Numbered from the stretch's first letter, positions 24,913 through 33,979 are shown. The stretch is DNA of 64,000 nt from JBOEGW01 sp050633625 (GCA_050633625.1 JBOEGW010000007.1:186001-250000); one strand, 5' to 3'. A program made the numbers and translations. Notes: a model not told the origin generated them from the letters alone.

Positions 24913-25851
24913 TCAGATGCGCCGGTCTTCGGTGGCGGTGCCGATTTTCGCGACATCAAAGGGGGTCGTCATATACATTTCCGCGATCCAATTGCCGTAC
25001 AGCAAATGCGCGTGGCTGCGCCACCGATTTTGCGGCATCTGGCTCGGATCATCGCCCGGATAATAGTTCTGCGGCACATTGATCGGCACACCCTTTGCGA
25101 CATCGCGGTCATATTCGCCTTTCAGCGTGTCGCGGTCGTATTCAAAGTGGTTGAAAATATAGAGCGCCCGGTGCGCCGGATCCTCAACCAAACAGGCACC
25201 GGTTTCCTTGGAGCCGAGCAGGGACACAAGGTTGGGATGCGCGTCAATATCGGCTTGGCGCACCTCTGTCCAACGGCTCACCGGGATCACGCAATTGTCA
25301 GAGAACCCGCGCAAATACGGCGAGGTTGGGCACAGGTTTTCTTGCGCAAAACAGCCAAAGGACTTTTCGTCCAGCATGTGTTTGGGCACCTGGTTGAAGT
25401 AATAAAGCATCGCCATGCCGCCCCAACAAACGCCAAATGTGGAGTGCACATTCGTCTGCGTCCATTCAAAGATTTCGCACAGCTCATCCCAATAGGTGAC
25501 CTCCTCAAAGGGCATCTGTTCAATCGGCGCACCGGTGATGATCAATCCGTCAAACTTCTCGTTTCGGATTTCCTCAAAGGTTTGATAATGCTTGCCAATA
25601 TGGGTTTGCGAAGTCGTCTTGGACACATGTTCCGTGGGGCGCACGAGCGTCAATTCCACCTGCAACGGCGACGCCCCAATCAGACGGGAAAATTGGGTTT
25701 CCGTCTCGATTTTTTTGGGCATCAGGTTCAACAGCGCAATCCGCATCGGGCGAATATTTTGCTGTGCCGCTTTGTCCTCGCGCATCATCATCACGCCCTC
25801 ATCCGACAAGACGGAATAGGCGGGAAGCGTGGCAGGAATTTTAATCGGCAT
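24913..25851 (-). CDS. metA: Homoserine O-acetyltransferase, MetA family
   Basis: MetA acylates homoserine, the first committed step to methionine. The 312-residue protein has the catalytic Cys142 in FGVCWGG and His235/Glu237 in FNHFEYDRDTLKGEY. Residue 111 is glutamate (TGAPIEQM); in this family Glu at 111 is associated with acetyl-CoA and Gly with succinyl-CoA, so acetyl transfer is predicted despite the name used for the E. coli succinyl enzyme. Its 54-base leader shows no convincing SAM-II riboswitch. Confidence 0.94.
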   Translation of the reverse strand: MPIKIPATLPAYSVLSDEGVMMMREDKAAQQNIRPMRIALLNLMPKKIETETQFSRLIGASPLQVELTLVRPTEHVSKTTSQTHIGKHYQTFEEIRNEKFDGLIITGAPIEQMPFEEVTYWDELCEIFEWTQTNVHSTFGVCWGGMAMLYYFNQVPKHMLDEKSFGCFAQENLCPTSPYLRGFSDNCVIPVSRWTEVRQADIDAHPNLVSLLGSKETGACLVEDPAHRALYIFNHFEYDRDTLKGEYDRDVAKGVPINVPQNYYPGDDPSQMPQNRWRSHAHLLYGNWIAEMYMTTPFDVAKIGTATEDRRI

Positions 25852-25905
25852 AGCGCGGGGCTTTCTGTTGGATAGTCACTTAGCTGTCTTTAGATAAGGG
25901 GAGGA

Positions 25906-26766
25906 TCACCGCGCCTCAAGGGCCGCCATAATCAGCGCATCAAAAGCGGCAGGGCTATCGACTTTGGCGACATCATCAGCGGTGACTGTGATGCCAAAAT
26001 TGCGCGCCATTGCCTCGTAGCGCGGTTGGCGATGGGCAAGCGCGCGCGCATAGGTCCAACGAATAAAGTCGTCAGGATCAACGTCATCCTCAGTAATATT
26101 GAATGTGGTGAGATATTCGGCCCAAACCGCTTCGAGGAATTCTGGCATATAGCTCATCGGTTTTGGGGCGCGATCAAAACGGCGGATCAGCTCGTCAGTA
26201 TGCGCGTCATCGCCTTTGATCCAGACCATCAAAGTGTCTTTGGCCAACAGTGTGAGCAGGGGATCATGCGCATCATCGGGGTCAACCCATTCACAGATTG
26301 AGCCTCCCGTATCGCAGATGAAATGCTCATACCCATAAAGGCGCGCAGCGCGATCAATGAAATGGCCTGTGTCCTTGAGAGCGGCGATTTCACCAACCCG
26401 AAACTGCTCTTGGCGGGCGCGGTATTCGCCCATCTTGAGCCCGCCTTTTGCAACGTCTCCCGGCTTGCCCAGATAGGTCGACACAGGCGACAGATCATTG
26501 AAAGTGATGTTGGAGCCAATATAGATCGAATCCGACATCAAAAGATCGCGCAGGAACGGCACTCTCATCGCTTCGGCTTTGAAATTATCGACGATATGTT
26601 CGCCCATATAGCGCGTGCCGATGCGGTAATCTATCGAGTAGTGAAACCAGTTGCCGCCCGCGCGTAGGGTCTGGGCGACATGGGTTTTGCCAAGCCCGGA
26701 CATGCCAAACACGAGGACACGTTTGTGCGGTGCGTTTTGCCAATCTGTCGCGGTTTCATACAGCAT
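25906..26766 (-). CDS. Conserved P-loop ATPase of unknown role
   Basis: The 286-residue protein has a Walker A motif, FGMSGLGKTHVA (about residues 20-31), and a HFICDTGGSICEW segment that may hold Walker B. It looks like a nucleoside-kinase-like ATPase; I recall similar proteins from Rhodobacterales. The ATG at 26766 was chosen over one 24 bases upstream because GAGGGGGC lies 4 bases before it. It is separated from metA by 54 bases and may be in the same transcript. The substrate is unknown. Confidence 0.75.
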   Translation of the reverse strand: MLYETATDWQNAPHKRVLVFGMSGLGKTHVAQTLRAGGNWFHYSIDYRIGTRYMGEHIVDNFKAEAMRVPFLRDLLMSDSIYIGSNITFNDLSPVSTYLGKPGDVAKGGLKMGEYRARQEQFRVGEIAALKDTGHFIDRAARLYGYEHFICDTGGSICEWVDPDDAHDPLLTLLAKDTLMVWIKGDDAHTDELIRRFDRAPKPMSYMPEFLEAVWAEYLTTFNITEDDVDPDDFIRWTYARALAHRQPRYEAMARNFGITVTADDVAKVDSPAAFDALIMAALEAR

Positions 26767-26817
26767 CGATGCCCCCTCATACCCTTTCAATTGTGGTAGC
26801 GGGGCAGGCGCGCGCGG

Positions 26818-27729
26818 TCAATCTGTTGGCGGCGTTTTGGCCCGCCAAAGCAAACGACCATCCAAAATGATCAAACCAAGCGCCAGCATCAAAAAGCCAA
26901 CATAGGCGCGCGGCGGCAAGGCCTCAAAGCGCACAACCGCCCCCAAAACAACGGCGATCGGGGCCACCATCAAGGTCACAAGCCCGGTGTTGCCAGCCCC
27001 CGCAAGCGCCAAACACCGATAGAACAACAAAAGCGCGCCCGCCGTGGCCGCCAAGGAGATATAGCCCACCGAAAACCACCCCTGAACGGAGAGATCAAAC
27101 GGCAACGGCCCCTCCATGACCCAGGAAAACGGGACAACGAAAAGCGTTGCAAAACTCAGCCCGCCAAGCGCGATGGTGAGTGGCGGCAAATGGGCAAGGG
27201 TCTTGCGCGCCCAAACCCCGGACAACGCGTAACACAAGGTCGAGGCGACCATGGCAAGCTGCGCCAGCGAGCGGGGGTCAAAATGGGTGATCTGGGCCAA
27301 ACCCATGGCCGTGGCCACCCCCAAGAACCCAAGCCCAACGCCCGCAGCCTTGCGCAGGCTCAAGCGTTCATCCGCCAAAAACACCGCCGCCGTAAGCACA
27401 GCGAATACGGCAGTGGAGGCGTTGAAGATCGCCGCAAGACCGGTCTCGATCGTCAATTGCGCCCAGGCTTGCAACGAAAACGGCAAGGCCACGTTCAAAA
27501 ACCCCATAACCGCCAAGGCAAGAAGATCGCGCCGCGAAGGCAGCGAAAGGCGCGTCACAAGCGCCACCACCCAAAGCGCCAAAGCCGCCCAAAGCACGCG
27601 ATGCGCCACCACATGAAAGGGCGTCAACTCGTCCATCGCCGTGCGCGTGCCAAGGAAACTGCCGCCCCAGATCAACGCCAAAGTGCACAGCAAAACCCAA
27701 GCCAAAGAGGAAAGCGATTTTTGTGTCAT
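26818..27729 (-). CDS. EamA/DMT-family transporter 1
   Basis: This is a 303-residue inner-membrane protein with ten predicted helices arranged as two EamA repeats (about residues 10-140 and 155-290). The first helix has the family-like LIWGGSFLGTRTAM. DMT transporters export small metabolites such as amino acids or their derivatives. The substrate cannot be read from the sequence. Confidence 0.85.
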   Translation of the reverse strand: MTQKSLSSLAWVLLCTLALIWGGSFLGTRTAMDELTPFHVVAHRVLWAALALWVVALVTRLSLPSRRDLLALAVMGFLNVALPFSLQAWAQLTIETGLAAIFNASTAVFAVLTAAVFLADERLSLRKAAGVGLGFLGVATAMGLAQITHFDPRSLAQLAMVASTLCYALSGVWARKTLAHLPPLTIALGGLSFATLFVVPFSWVMEGPLPFDLSVQGWFSVGYISLAATAGALLLFYRCLALAGAGNTGLVTLMVAPIAVVLGAVVRFEALPPRAYVGFLMLALGLIILDGRLLWRAKTPPTD

Positions 27730-27784
27730 GGGTCGACTTTATCCATGATGACACCTACCTTGCGACCCGTTTCTTGCGCATGTC

Positions 27785-28669
27785 TCATGGCTTTGCCTCC
27801 GCGCGCAGGTTGATCACATTGGCCACCAGAATGAAGGCGGCCCCAAGGATCACCCAGCCCTCAAGAGACTCGCCATAAAAGACCCAACCGATCAAAGCAA
27901 TCACCGGCAATCGACTGAAATCAATTGGAATTGTTACAGTTGCCGGGGCAAGACGCAGCGCTTGGGTCAGGCAAAAATGCGCCAACAACCCCGCGCAGCC
28001 CACAAGCCCCAAAAGCGGCGCGCTTTGCGCTGTCGGCAAAGCAATATCGCCATCAATCGCCGCCGTGATCAATCCAAACACGGCTTGGCTTGCTGTCAGA
28101 TAGACCAATATCGCCGTGACACTTTGAGAACGCGTCAATTTGCGGGTCAAAACGATCGTCACAGCGAAACAAATCGCCGCCAATGCCGCCGCAATCATAC
28201 CCGCGCTGATCGGGGCCGCACCGGGGCGCGCAATGATCAAAATACCAACAAACCCAAGCACAGCCGCCAAAGCGCGCACCGGGGTAATGCGTTCGCCCAA
28301 CAGCCAAGGCGCAAGCACCAAAACCCACAACGGCGAGGTAAACTCCAACGCAAACACCTGCACAAGCGGGATCACGGTCACCGCGAAAAACCACAGATTT
28401 TGCCCGGAAAAATGCGCCAGATTGCGCAGCATATGCATGCCAAACTTTTCGCCAGTGACCTCGCCCCAGCGCCCCGTCACCGTGGTCAGCGAAAAGACAA
28501 TCACCACGCCAACTAGCGAGCGATAAAACATCAACTCAAACGTATCATGGGTTGTGGAAAGCTCGCGCCCGGCCACCGCCATCGCGGAAAAAGAGGCGAT
28601 GGCGCCGCTCATCCAAAGCGCGGCAAGGACTGTGTTCGATTTTGACGATGGTGGAAGGGGCGTTTTCAT
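27785..28669 (-). CDS. EamA/DMT-family transporter 2
   Basis: The 294-residue, ten-helix DMT protein also has two EamA halves. It starts with a short polar tail (MKTPLPPSSKSN) and contains MFYRSLVGVV and ALEFTSPLWVLVLAPWLLGE, typical of the subgroup. It precedes transporter 1 in the minus direction by 55 bases. The two are not close duplicates. Confidence 0.85.
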   Translation of the reverse strand: MKTPLPPSSKSNTVLAALWMSGAIASFSAMAVAGRELSTTHDTFELMFYRSLVGVVIVFSLTTVTGRWGEVTGEKFGMHMLRNLAHFSGQNLWFFAVTVIPLVQVFALEFTSPLWVLVLAPWLLGERITPVRALAAVLGFVGILIIARPGAAPISAGMIAAALAAICFAVTIVLTRKLTRSQSVTAILVYLTASQAVFGLITAAIDGDIALPTAQSAPLLGLVGCAGLLAHFCLTQALRLAPATVTIPIDFSRLPVIALIGWVFYGESLEGWVILGAAFILVANVINLRAEAKP

Positions 28670-28728
28670 ATGATCCTAACAGAAATCTACAAGCCATGCT
28701 GCCTGATCAAGACCCATATGAAAAGCAC

Positions 28729-29901
28729 TCATTGCAATCGCAACGCTTGCCAAAAGCCGCGCCGCGAAGAGGGCGGCGGCGCAAGAAGGTGATGGATCAA
28801 CACGATAAGATCATTGAGCGATCCGCCTTGCGCATCAAACCGCGCGATATCTGCGCTGACATCGCGGTGAAGGTCGAATTGGTCGGTGATCGCGCGCAAT
28901 CTAGGGCCTTGCGCGGGCGCAACCTGCGCCCATTGGGAGGGATCATAGCTGTCTTGCGGAGCCTGAAAAGGCGCAGCCTGATGCGCAAGAAAAGCCTGCG
29001 CCATCCGGCTGTTGGAGGCCAGAAACCGGTCAAACACTTGCGCCGCATTTGGCAGCGTAAAGCGGCTGCGCGCCCCTTGTGCTTCGCGCAGACCTTTCAT
29101 GATCCTTGCGCGCCGCTCATGTGCGCGCTGGGTGTCATCCGGCCCGCGCATCACGCAGTTAAGCGCATAGGCGAACTGCGCTTCCTCCAAACTTAAAGCA
29201 TCGTTCTCTCGATCCTGAAGGGGAAAGGCAGGGGGCGTATCGGTGGTCTTCCCTGAGGTTTCGGCGTTCAGACGCGCCCAAAAATCGCGGCGAATGTCGC
29301 CTTGCTCAAACTGATCGGGCGCATAGATCACGGGCACTATCGCGGCATGGCCAAAGACCTGCGCCCACTGGTTGAGCAGGGCTTCGTAATTGTAATAAGA
29401 CCAGCTTGGATCAACATCGGACTGAAAGGCAACCGGCGCGATCGGATATCCCTTTTTGAGGGCCGTCGAATAGAGAGAGCGCCGCACATCGGACTGTTCG
29501 CGCAAGTAAACCAGCACGCGAAACCGCGCCACGCTGGGCGCCAGGATCGCCTTGATTTTTGAGATTTCTTCCACGGTTTTCAATCGGCTGTGGAAGTGTT
29601 CTGAGGTGAACAGAAATCGCGTGGCCCCCGCCGCACGCGCTGCCTCAATTTCGGCGGCGATCTTGGCTTGGAACCCGTCAAACCCGCGCGCAAAATGGTC
29701 CGGATCATCCAGCCCAAGGCGCCGCATCAAGTGATCAGGCTGCGACTGCACCGCCATAACAAGCCGGCGGTGATTGCGGTGCCCCGCCACCTTGGACAGC
29801 GCAAGCCCCTGCGCCAAAAGCGCTTTTTCTTGCGAGGACAGCCACCCTTGCAAAAAGGTCGTGCCGGTTTTTTCGGTCCCGATATGTAATAAACAGTCCA
29901 G
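28729..29901 (-). CDS. Sulfotransferase-like protein, probable CTG start
   Basis: The frame from CTG at 29901 gives 390 residues starting MDCLLHIGTEKTGTTFLQGW. This is the P-loop-like 5'-phosphosulfate motif of PAPS-dependent sulfotransferases. A second block, LVYLREQSDVRRSLYSTALK, matches the 3'-phosphate-binding Arg/Ser motif. A stop codon lies five codons upstream and no ATG or GTG exists between; AAGGTGG sits 6 bases before the CTG. A TTG at 29853 would remove the motif. An alternative is a small frameshift after an out-of-frame ATG at about 29918. The target, probably a polysaccharide, is unknown. Confidence 0.65.
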   Translation of the reverse strand: MDCLLHIGTEKTGTTFLQGWLSSQEKALLAQGLALSKVAGHRNHRRLVMAVQSQPDHLMRRLGLDDPDHFARGFDGFQAKIAAEIEAARAAGATRFLFTSEHFHSRLKTVEEISKIKAILAPSVARFRVLVYLREQSDVRRSLYSTALKKGYPIAPVAFQSDVDPSWSYYNYEALLNQWAQVFGHAAIVPVIYAPDQFEQGDIRRDFWARLNAETSGKTTDTPPAFPLQDRENDALSLEEAQFAYALNCVMRGPDDTQRAHERRARIMKGLREAQGARSRFTLPNAAQVFDRFLASNSRMAQAFLAHQAAPFQAPQDSYDPSQWAQVAPAQGPRLRAITDQFDLHRDVSADIARFDAQGGSLNDLIVLIHHLLAPPPSSRRGFWQALRLQ

Positions 29902-30278
29902 CCCACACCACCTTCATTGCCAAAGGGATCTCCGCGCCAAACTCACATGGTTTTGGCCGAAAGAGCAAGGCGCAGGCCCGCCTTCGCGGCAAGGTGAAAC
30001 TGGAAAGGAGTCATCTCCTTGCCACCAAAAACTCTGCATAAGTCATTGTTATAACGTTCATCTACAACCATTTTCCATTTACTTTGGCAGACAGTATGGC
30101 CTCGTACCTAGTTGCTAATCTCGGTAGAATACTGAACACTTGCGATTGAAACCAAGAAACAAATCGTGCATCCACTTTTCCAGGCTATTGCAAGCGAGTC
30201 AGATTTATCGTTTTCACCTCAAGCGAGACACAAACGACACATCGAAGGCCAATAATCGTGGCGTCGAAAGGAACATCA
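29902..30278. other. AT-rich divergent intergenic region
   Basis: The 377-base stretch between the sulfotransferase-like gene and the acyltransferase is more AT-rich than most of the window from about 30000. A near-perfect hairpin (TGGAAAGGAG and CTCCTTGCCA around 30001-30024) is the only structure I see. No gene or convincing promoter was found. The composition matches the acyltransferase gene, suggesting one acquired segment. Confidence 0.4.
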
Positions 30279-31337
30279 ATGGAGACTCGCATTCACAGCG
30301 ACCATCAAGTCCATGGCGATATAAAATCAATTCAAATATTGCGGTTTATTGCCGCCACAAGCGTTGTCTATACTCACATAAATGTTAGCCCAAACTTTGG
30401 CTCCTTTGGAGTAGACATATTTTTTGTATTGAGTGGCTTTGTAATCGCCCTTGTTGTTTCCAGCAAGCAATCAGCCACAGTTTTTGCGATAAGCCGGCTA
30501 ACAAGGATTGTTCCTCTTTATTGGCTACTCACAACGCTACTGCTATTTCTAATATATTTCAAACCTCAATACGTTCACGAAACGACCGTAGCCTCAGCGA
30601 CTTTCATCAACTACCTTAAGTCACTGTTTTTTATCCCATATTATAGCGCAGACGAATTAAAGCCAATGCTGAGGTTAGGATGGACACTTAACTACGAAAT
30701 GCTATTTTATATATGCGTGTGGATTTCCATAATATCCACTAAGAAACATGTATTGCTTTTTTCATTTGGATTTCTTGCGGCTTTCTATTTAATTTTTGGA
30801 AGCCTTTCCACCAACAAGACCGCAAATGGTTTCTTTGGATCTGAACTTATATTTGAGTTCATTCTGGGGATTTTGGCTTTCAAAATATTCCATTCAGGAA
30901 AGCTAAAACTAGCGCCACAATCAATACTCCTTCCAACATCTATACTATCCTATGGACTCTTGGCGTACTTGGAGGTCAGTGGACATGTCGGGAATAGATT
31001 TATTGCATTTGGCATACCTTCATTCATACTTGTTTTGAGCGTCGTTGGACTCGAAAAATATTTAATAAAATCCAAAAGTATTATTACGTCAATTCTAACG
31101 AATATGGGAGACGCAAGCTATGCCACATATCTTACACATTGGTATGTCGTTGTTGCTTGTCGAAAAGTACTTGATGAAAAACTCGGACTATATGAATTTT
31201 ACTCTGCACCTGGTGTCACCCTGACTCTCGGAGCGTCACTTGTCATAGGGCAAATTACCTACAAATACGTCGACAAACCTATGAACAGAAATATGAAGAA
31301 GTTAATACTATCAAAATTTGCCAAACCGTCTTACTAG
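30279..31337 (+). CDS. Membrane O-acyltransferase, acyltransferase-3 family
   Basis: The 352-residue membrane protein of the OafA/NodX type (Acyl_transf_3) has about ten helices. It has the family start KSIQILRFIAATSVVYTHIN, the segment FGVDIFFVLSGFVI, a RLTRIVPLYWLLT block and a late SYATYLTHWYVV. Such enzymes acylate cell-surface sugars. Codon use is very AT-rich (frequent ATA, TTA, AAA), unlike all neighbours, which signals recent transfer. The ATG at 30279 follows AAAGGA; an upstream GTG at 30258 lacks a site. Confidence 0.85.
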   Translation: METRIHSDHQVHGDIKSIQILRFIAATSVVYTHINVSPNFGSFGVDIFFVLSGFVIALVVSSKQSATVFAISRLTRIVPLYWLLTTLLLFLIYFKPQYVHETTVASATFINYLKSLFFIPYYSADELKPMLRLGWTLNYEMLFYICVWISIISTKKHVLLFSFGFLAAFYLIFGSLSTNKTANGFFGSELIFEFILGILAFKIFHSGKLKLAPQSILLPTSILSYGLLAYLEVSGHVGNRFIAFGIPSFILVLSVVGLEKYLIKSKSIITSILTNMGDASYATYLTHWYVVVACRKVLDEKLGLYEFYSAPGVTLTLGASLVIGQITYKYVDKPMNRNMKKLILSKFAKPSY

Positions 31338-31489
31338 ACGTTTTGAACATAGCAAATTCTAGTCGAAGTGGCTTCGTCCAACTTCAATCTCAATTTGCTT
31401 TTCCGAGTCAAGAAAAAGGAGCCCCGATTGATGACCTTGAAAGTAAGATGCTGGCTTCCTAATCTAAATAAATAGATTATCGTTGCTTC

Positions 31490-33052
31490 CTATTCCCATT
31501 CAATCGTTCCGGGCGGTTTCGAGGTAATGTCGTAAGTCACCCGATTGATCCCGCCGACCTCATTGATGATGCGGGTCGCGGTTTCACCCAGAAATTCATG
31601 GCTAAACGGGTAGTAATCGGCGGTCATCCCATCCACTGATGTCACAGCGCGCAACGCGCAGGCGAAATCATAGGTTCGCCCATCACCCATGACGCCAACC
31701 GTGCGCACCGGCAAGATCGCAACAAAAGCCTGCCAAATGTCGTCATACAGCCCATGTTTGCGAATTTGATCAATGTAAACGGCATCCGCACGGCGCAAAA
31801 TCTCCAACTTTTCGCGAGTGATCTCGCCGGGGCAGCGAATGGCAAGACCGGGGCCGGGGAAGGGGTGACGCCCGATGAAACTCGCGGGCAGGCCAAGCTC
31901 ATGACCAAGCGCGCGCACCTCATCCTTGAACAACTCGCGTAGCGGCTCCACCAGCTCCAGACCCATTTTTTCCGGCAGGCCGCCGACGTTGTGGTGCGAC
32001 TTGATCGTCACAGAAGGGCCACCCGAAAACGACACAGATTCAATCACATCCGGGTACAAGGTGCCCTGCGCGAGGAATTTTGCCCCCTCAATGTCATTGG
32101 CGTATTTCTGAAACACATCAATGAACAGCTTGCCAATCGTTTTGCGCTTGACCTCAGGATCAGACACGCCTTCCAGCGCCCCCAGAAACAGGTCCGCCTC
32201 GGGCGCATGGATCAAGTTGATGTTGTAATGGTCGCGAAACATCGTCACGACCTCATCCGCCTCATTGAGTCGCAACAATCCATTATCGACAAACACACAG
32301 GTCAGCTGATCGCCAATCGCTTCGTGCAACAAAAGCGCCGTCACCGAGCTATCGACCCCGCCCGACAGGCCACAAATCACATGGTTATCGCCCACTTGTT
32401 CGCGGATTTTGGCGATGGCCTCGTCCTTATAAGCGCCCATGGTCCAATCGCCGCTAAACCCGGCGATGCGCACGAAGTTTTCGTAAAAAGTTGCGCCATT
32501 GGGGGTGTGGTGCACTTCAGGATGGAACTGCACAGCGTAGAAATTGCGCGCCAAATCCGCTGTGATCGCGAAAGGGGCGTTTGGAGAGGTGCCGTAGACT
32601 TCAAATCCGGGCGCAATGGCCGAGACATGATCGCCATGGCTCATCCAAACCTGCTCATGTCCCTGCGCAAACCAGCCGAACAAAAGCTCGGTTGTGCCGT
32701 TTTTTGGCTCAACATACGCGCGGCCAAACTCGGCAGTCCCATGCCCCCGCTCAACTTTGCCCCCCAGCATATGCATCATGACCTGCTGGCCGTAACAAAT
32801 TCCAAGCACTGGCACGCCAAGGCTAAACACAGCTTTTGGTGGACGTGGTGATCCGTCATCAATCACCGAAGCCGGCCCGCCTGACAAGATCACCGCCTTG
32901 GGCGCAAAATCTGTCAAGAACGTATCCGACACGTTTTGGTAGGGGTGGATTTCGCAATAGACATTCAGCTCGCGCAAACGACGCGCGATGAGCTGCGTCA
33001 CTTGGCTGCCAAAGTCGATGATCAAAAGGCGGTCATGGGATAAATCAGTCAT
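31490..33052 (-). CDS. guaA: GMP synthase (glutamine-hydrolysing)
   Basis: GuaA converts XMP to GMP using glutamine and ATP. The 520-residue protein has the glutamine amidotransferase domain first, with LIIDFGSQVTQLIARRLRE and the nucleophile in GICYGQQVM. The ATP pyrophosphatase domain follows with GLSGGVDSSVTALLL, and a C-terminal dimerisation domain ends SKPPGTIEWE. The ATG at 33052 was chosen because the family starts just before DFGSQ; longer readings run into the repeat region. It has no clear terminator, only a weak AATCTA/TAGATT stem near 31461-31478. Confidence 0.97.
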   Translation of the reverse strand: MTDLSHDRLLIIDFGSQVTQLIARRLRELNVYCEIHPYQNVSDTFLTDFAPKAVILSGGPASVIDDGSPRPPKAVFSLGVPVLGICYGQQVMMHMLGGKVERGHGTAEFGRAYVEPKNGTTELLFGWFAQGHEQVWMSHGDHVSAIAPGFEVYGTSPNAPFAITADLARNFYAVQFHPEVHHTPNGATFYENFVRIAGFSGDWTMGAYKDEAIAKIREQVGDNHVICGLSGGVDSSVTALLLHEAIGDQLTCVFVDNGLLRLNEADEVVTMFRDHYNINLIHAPEADLFLGALEGVSDPEVKRKTIGKLFIDVFQKYANDIEGAKFLAQGTLYPDVIESVSFSGGPSVTIKSHHNVGGLPEKMGLELVEPLRELFKDEVRALGHELGLPASFIGRHPFPGPGLAIRCPGEITREKLEILRRADAVYIDQIRKHGLYDDIWQAFVAILPVRTVGVMGDGRTYDFACALRAVTSVDGMTADYYPFSHEFLGETATRIINEVGGINRVTYDITSKPPGTIEWE

Positions 33053-33093
33053 ATCTCGCGGATTATCCCTCAAGCGCGCGGCTGGCAAGAGGG

Positions 33094-33163
33094 AAGGGGG
33101 CATTCTGCCCCCTCTGGCTGCGCCATTCACCCCCTGAAGGTATTTTTGAACCAAAGAAGCACA
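33094..33163 (+). repeat. Dispersed intergenic hairpin element, copy g
   Basis: AGGGGGCA TTC TGCCCCCT forms a stem, followed by a C-rich arm, CTGAAGGTATTTTTG and AACCAAAGAAGCAC. It lies in the gap between guaA and the divergent cupin gene, so it does not follow a plus-strand gene. Copy h lies 130 bases away in the opposite orientation. Confidence 0.6.
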
Positions 33164-33244
33164 GGCGTTACCCTTTGTTAACCCTGATCGCCCAAGATGA
33201 CAGGGCGGTACAGGCGGAGGCGCCGATGACCGCAACCGAAGAAG

Positions 33245-33272
33245 GCCCCCAGTGTGTCAAACCACTGGGGGC
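33245..33272. repeat. Strong hairpin between two repeat copies
   Basis: GCCCCCAGTG (33245-33254) and CACTGGGGGC (33263-33272) form a perfect 10-bp stem with loop TGTCAAAC. There is no T tract on either strand, so it is not a classical terminator. It sits almost midway between repeat copies g and h, which point toward each other. Confidence 0.6.
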
Positions 33273-33295
33273 GCATACCCGAGCGCTCCGCCCCC

Positions 33296-33351
33296 TTCTT
33301 TGGTTTCAAAATACCTTGGGGGAGCGCCGCAGGCGCGGGGGCAACGCCCCT
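33296..33351 (-). repeat. Dispersed intergenic hairpin element, copy h
   Basis: Read on the minus strand: GGGGCGTTGCCCC, a GC-rich arm with CTCCCCC, AAGGTATTTTG and AAACCAAAGAAG. It is closest to copies a and d. It ends 47 bases before the cupin start, in the leader of that gene but on the opposite strand. Confidence 0.65.
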
Positions 33352-33398
33352 TGCGAGAGCTATTTTAATGCGCAACACTCGCTCAAAAGGAGTGTGCG

Positions 33399-33884
33399 AT
33401 GCGTGAGACTTATCTACTGACCCAAGAAGACATCAACGCCATGCAAGGGCTGGCGAAAACCCACTTCCTGAACCCCAACGCCATTCGCATCAACAAATCC
33501 CTGGGCGACGCGACCGGCCTAACCGGGCTTGGCATTCACCTTATTGAGGTTGCGACGGGACATGAGACAACAGAACACCATCTTCATCACCATGAGGACG
33601 AGGCCGTCTATGTGATCAGTGGCAGGGCAACCGCCTATATCGGTGAAACCGAGACCAACATCGGCCCCGGTGACTTCATCGGGTATCGCAAAGGCGGGCT
33701 GGCCCATTCGATCACCAATACAGGGGATGAAACGCTCCGGCTTTTGGTGATTGGCGAGCGTCTTGCGCATGATGTCGGCGACTACCCTCGCCAAGAAAAA
33801 CGAATTTACCGCCAGAAGGGTCTGCCCTGGAACCTTGTGGATCATGCCTCGATTTCCGAAGTCCAAGCGGGCGCCAAGAAATAG
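33399..33884 (+). CDS. Cupin-domain protein
   Basis: The 161-residue protein has one cupin barrel. The metal-binding motif 1 is TEHHLHHHEDEAVYVISG (about residues 50-67) and motif 2 PGDFIGYRKGGLAHSITN (about 90-107). Cupins of this size are small-molecule enzymes or sensors; no substrate can be assigned. AAAAGGAG precedes the ATG by 7 bases. It lies 95 bases before the MttB-like gene on the same strand and may share its job. Confidence 0.8.
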   Translation: MRETYLLTQEDINAMQGLAKTHFLNPNAIRINKSLGDATGLTGLGIHLIEVATGHETTEHHLHHHEDEAVYVISGRATAYIGETETNIGPGDFIGYRKGGLAHSITNTGDETLRLLVIGERLAHDVGDYPRQEKRIYRQKGLPWNLVDHASISEVQAGAKK

Positions 33885-33979
33885 CGAAACTGTCGTTTTT
33901 TGCGTTTTCTTGCCGCAAATGCAATTTCGGGCGGCGCCACGCGGTTGTATCAAGAAGGGAAGATGAGCGGAGCGGGCGA

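Noticed and set aside
25852..25905. Possible SAM-II riboswitch before metA
   Set aside because: The 54-base leader is about the right length and class for alphaproteobacterial metA, but I could not find the conserved pseudoknot sequence.
33175..33420. Small plus-strand frame across the repeat region before the cupin gene
   Set aside because: It crosses repeat copy h and a perfect hairpin and lacks natural composition.
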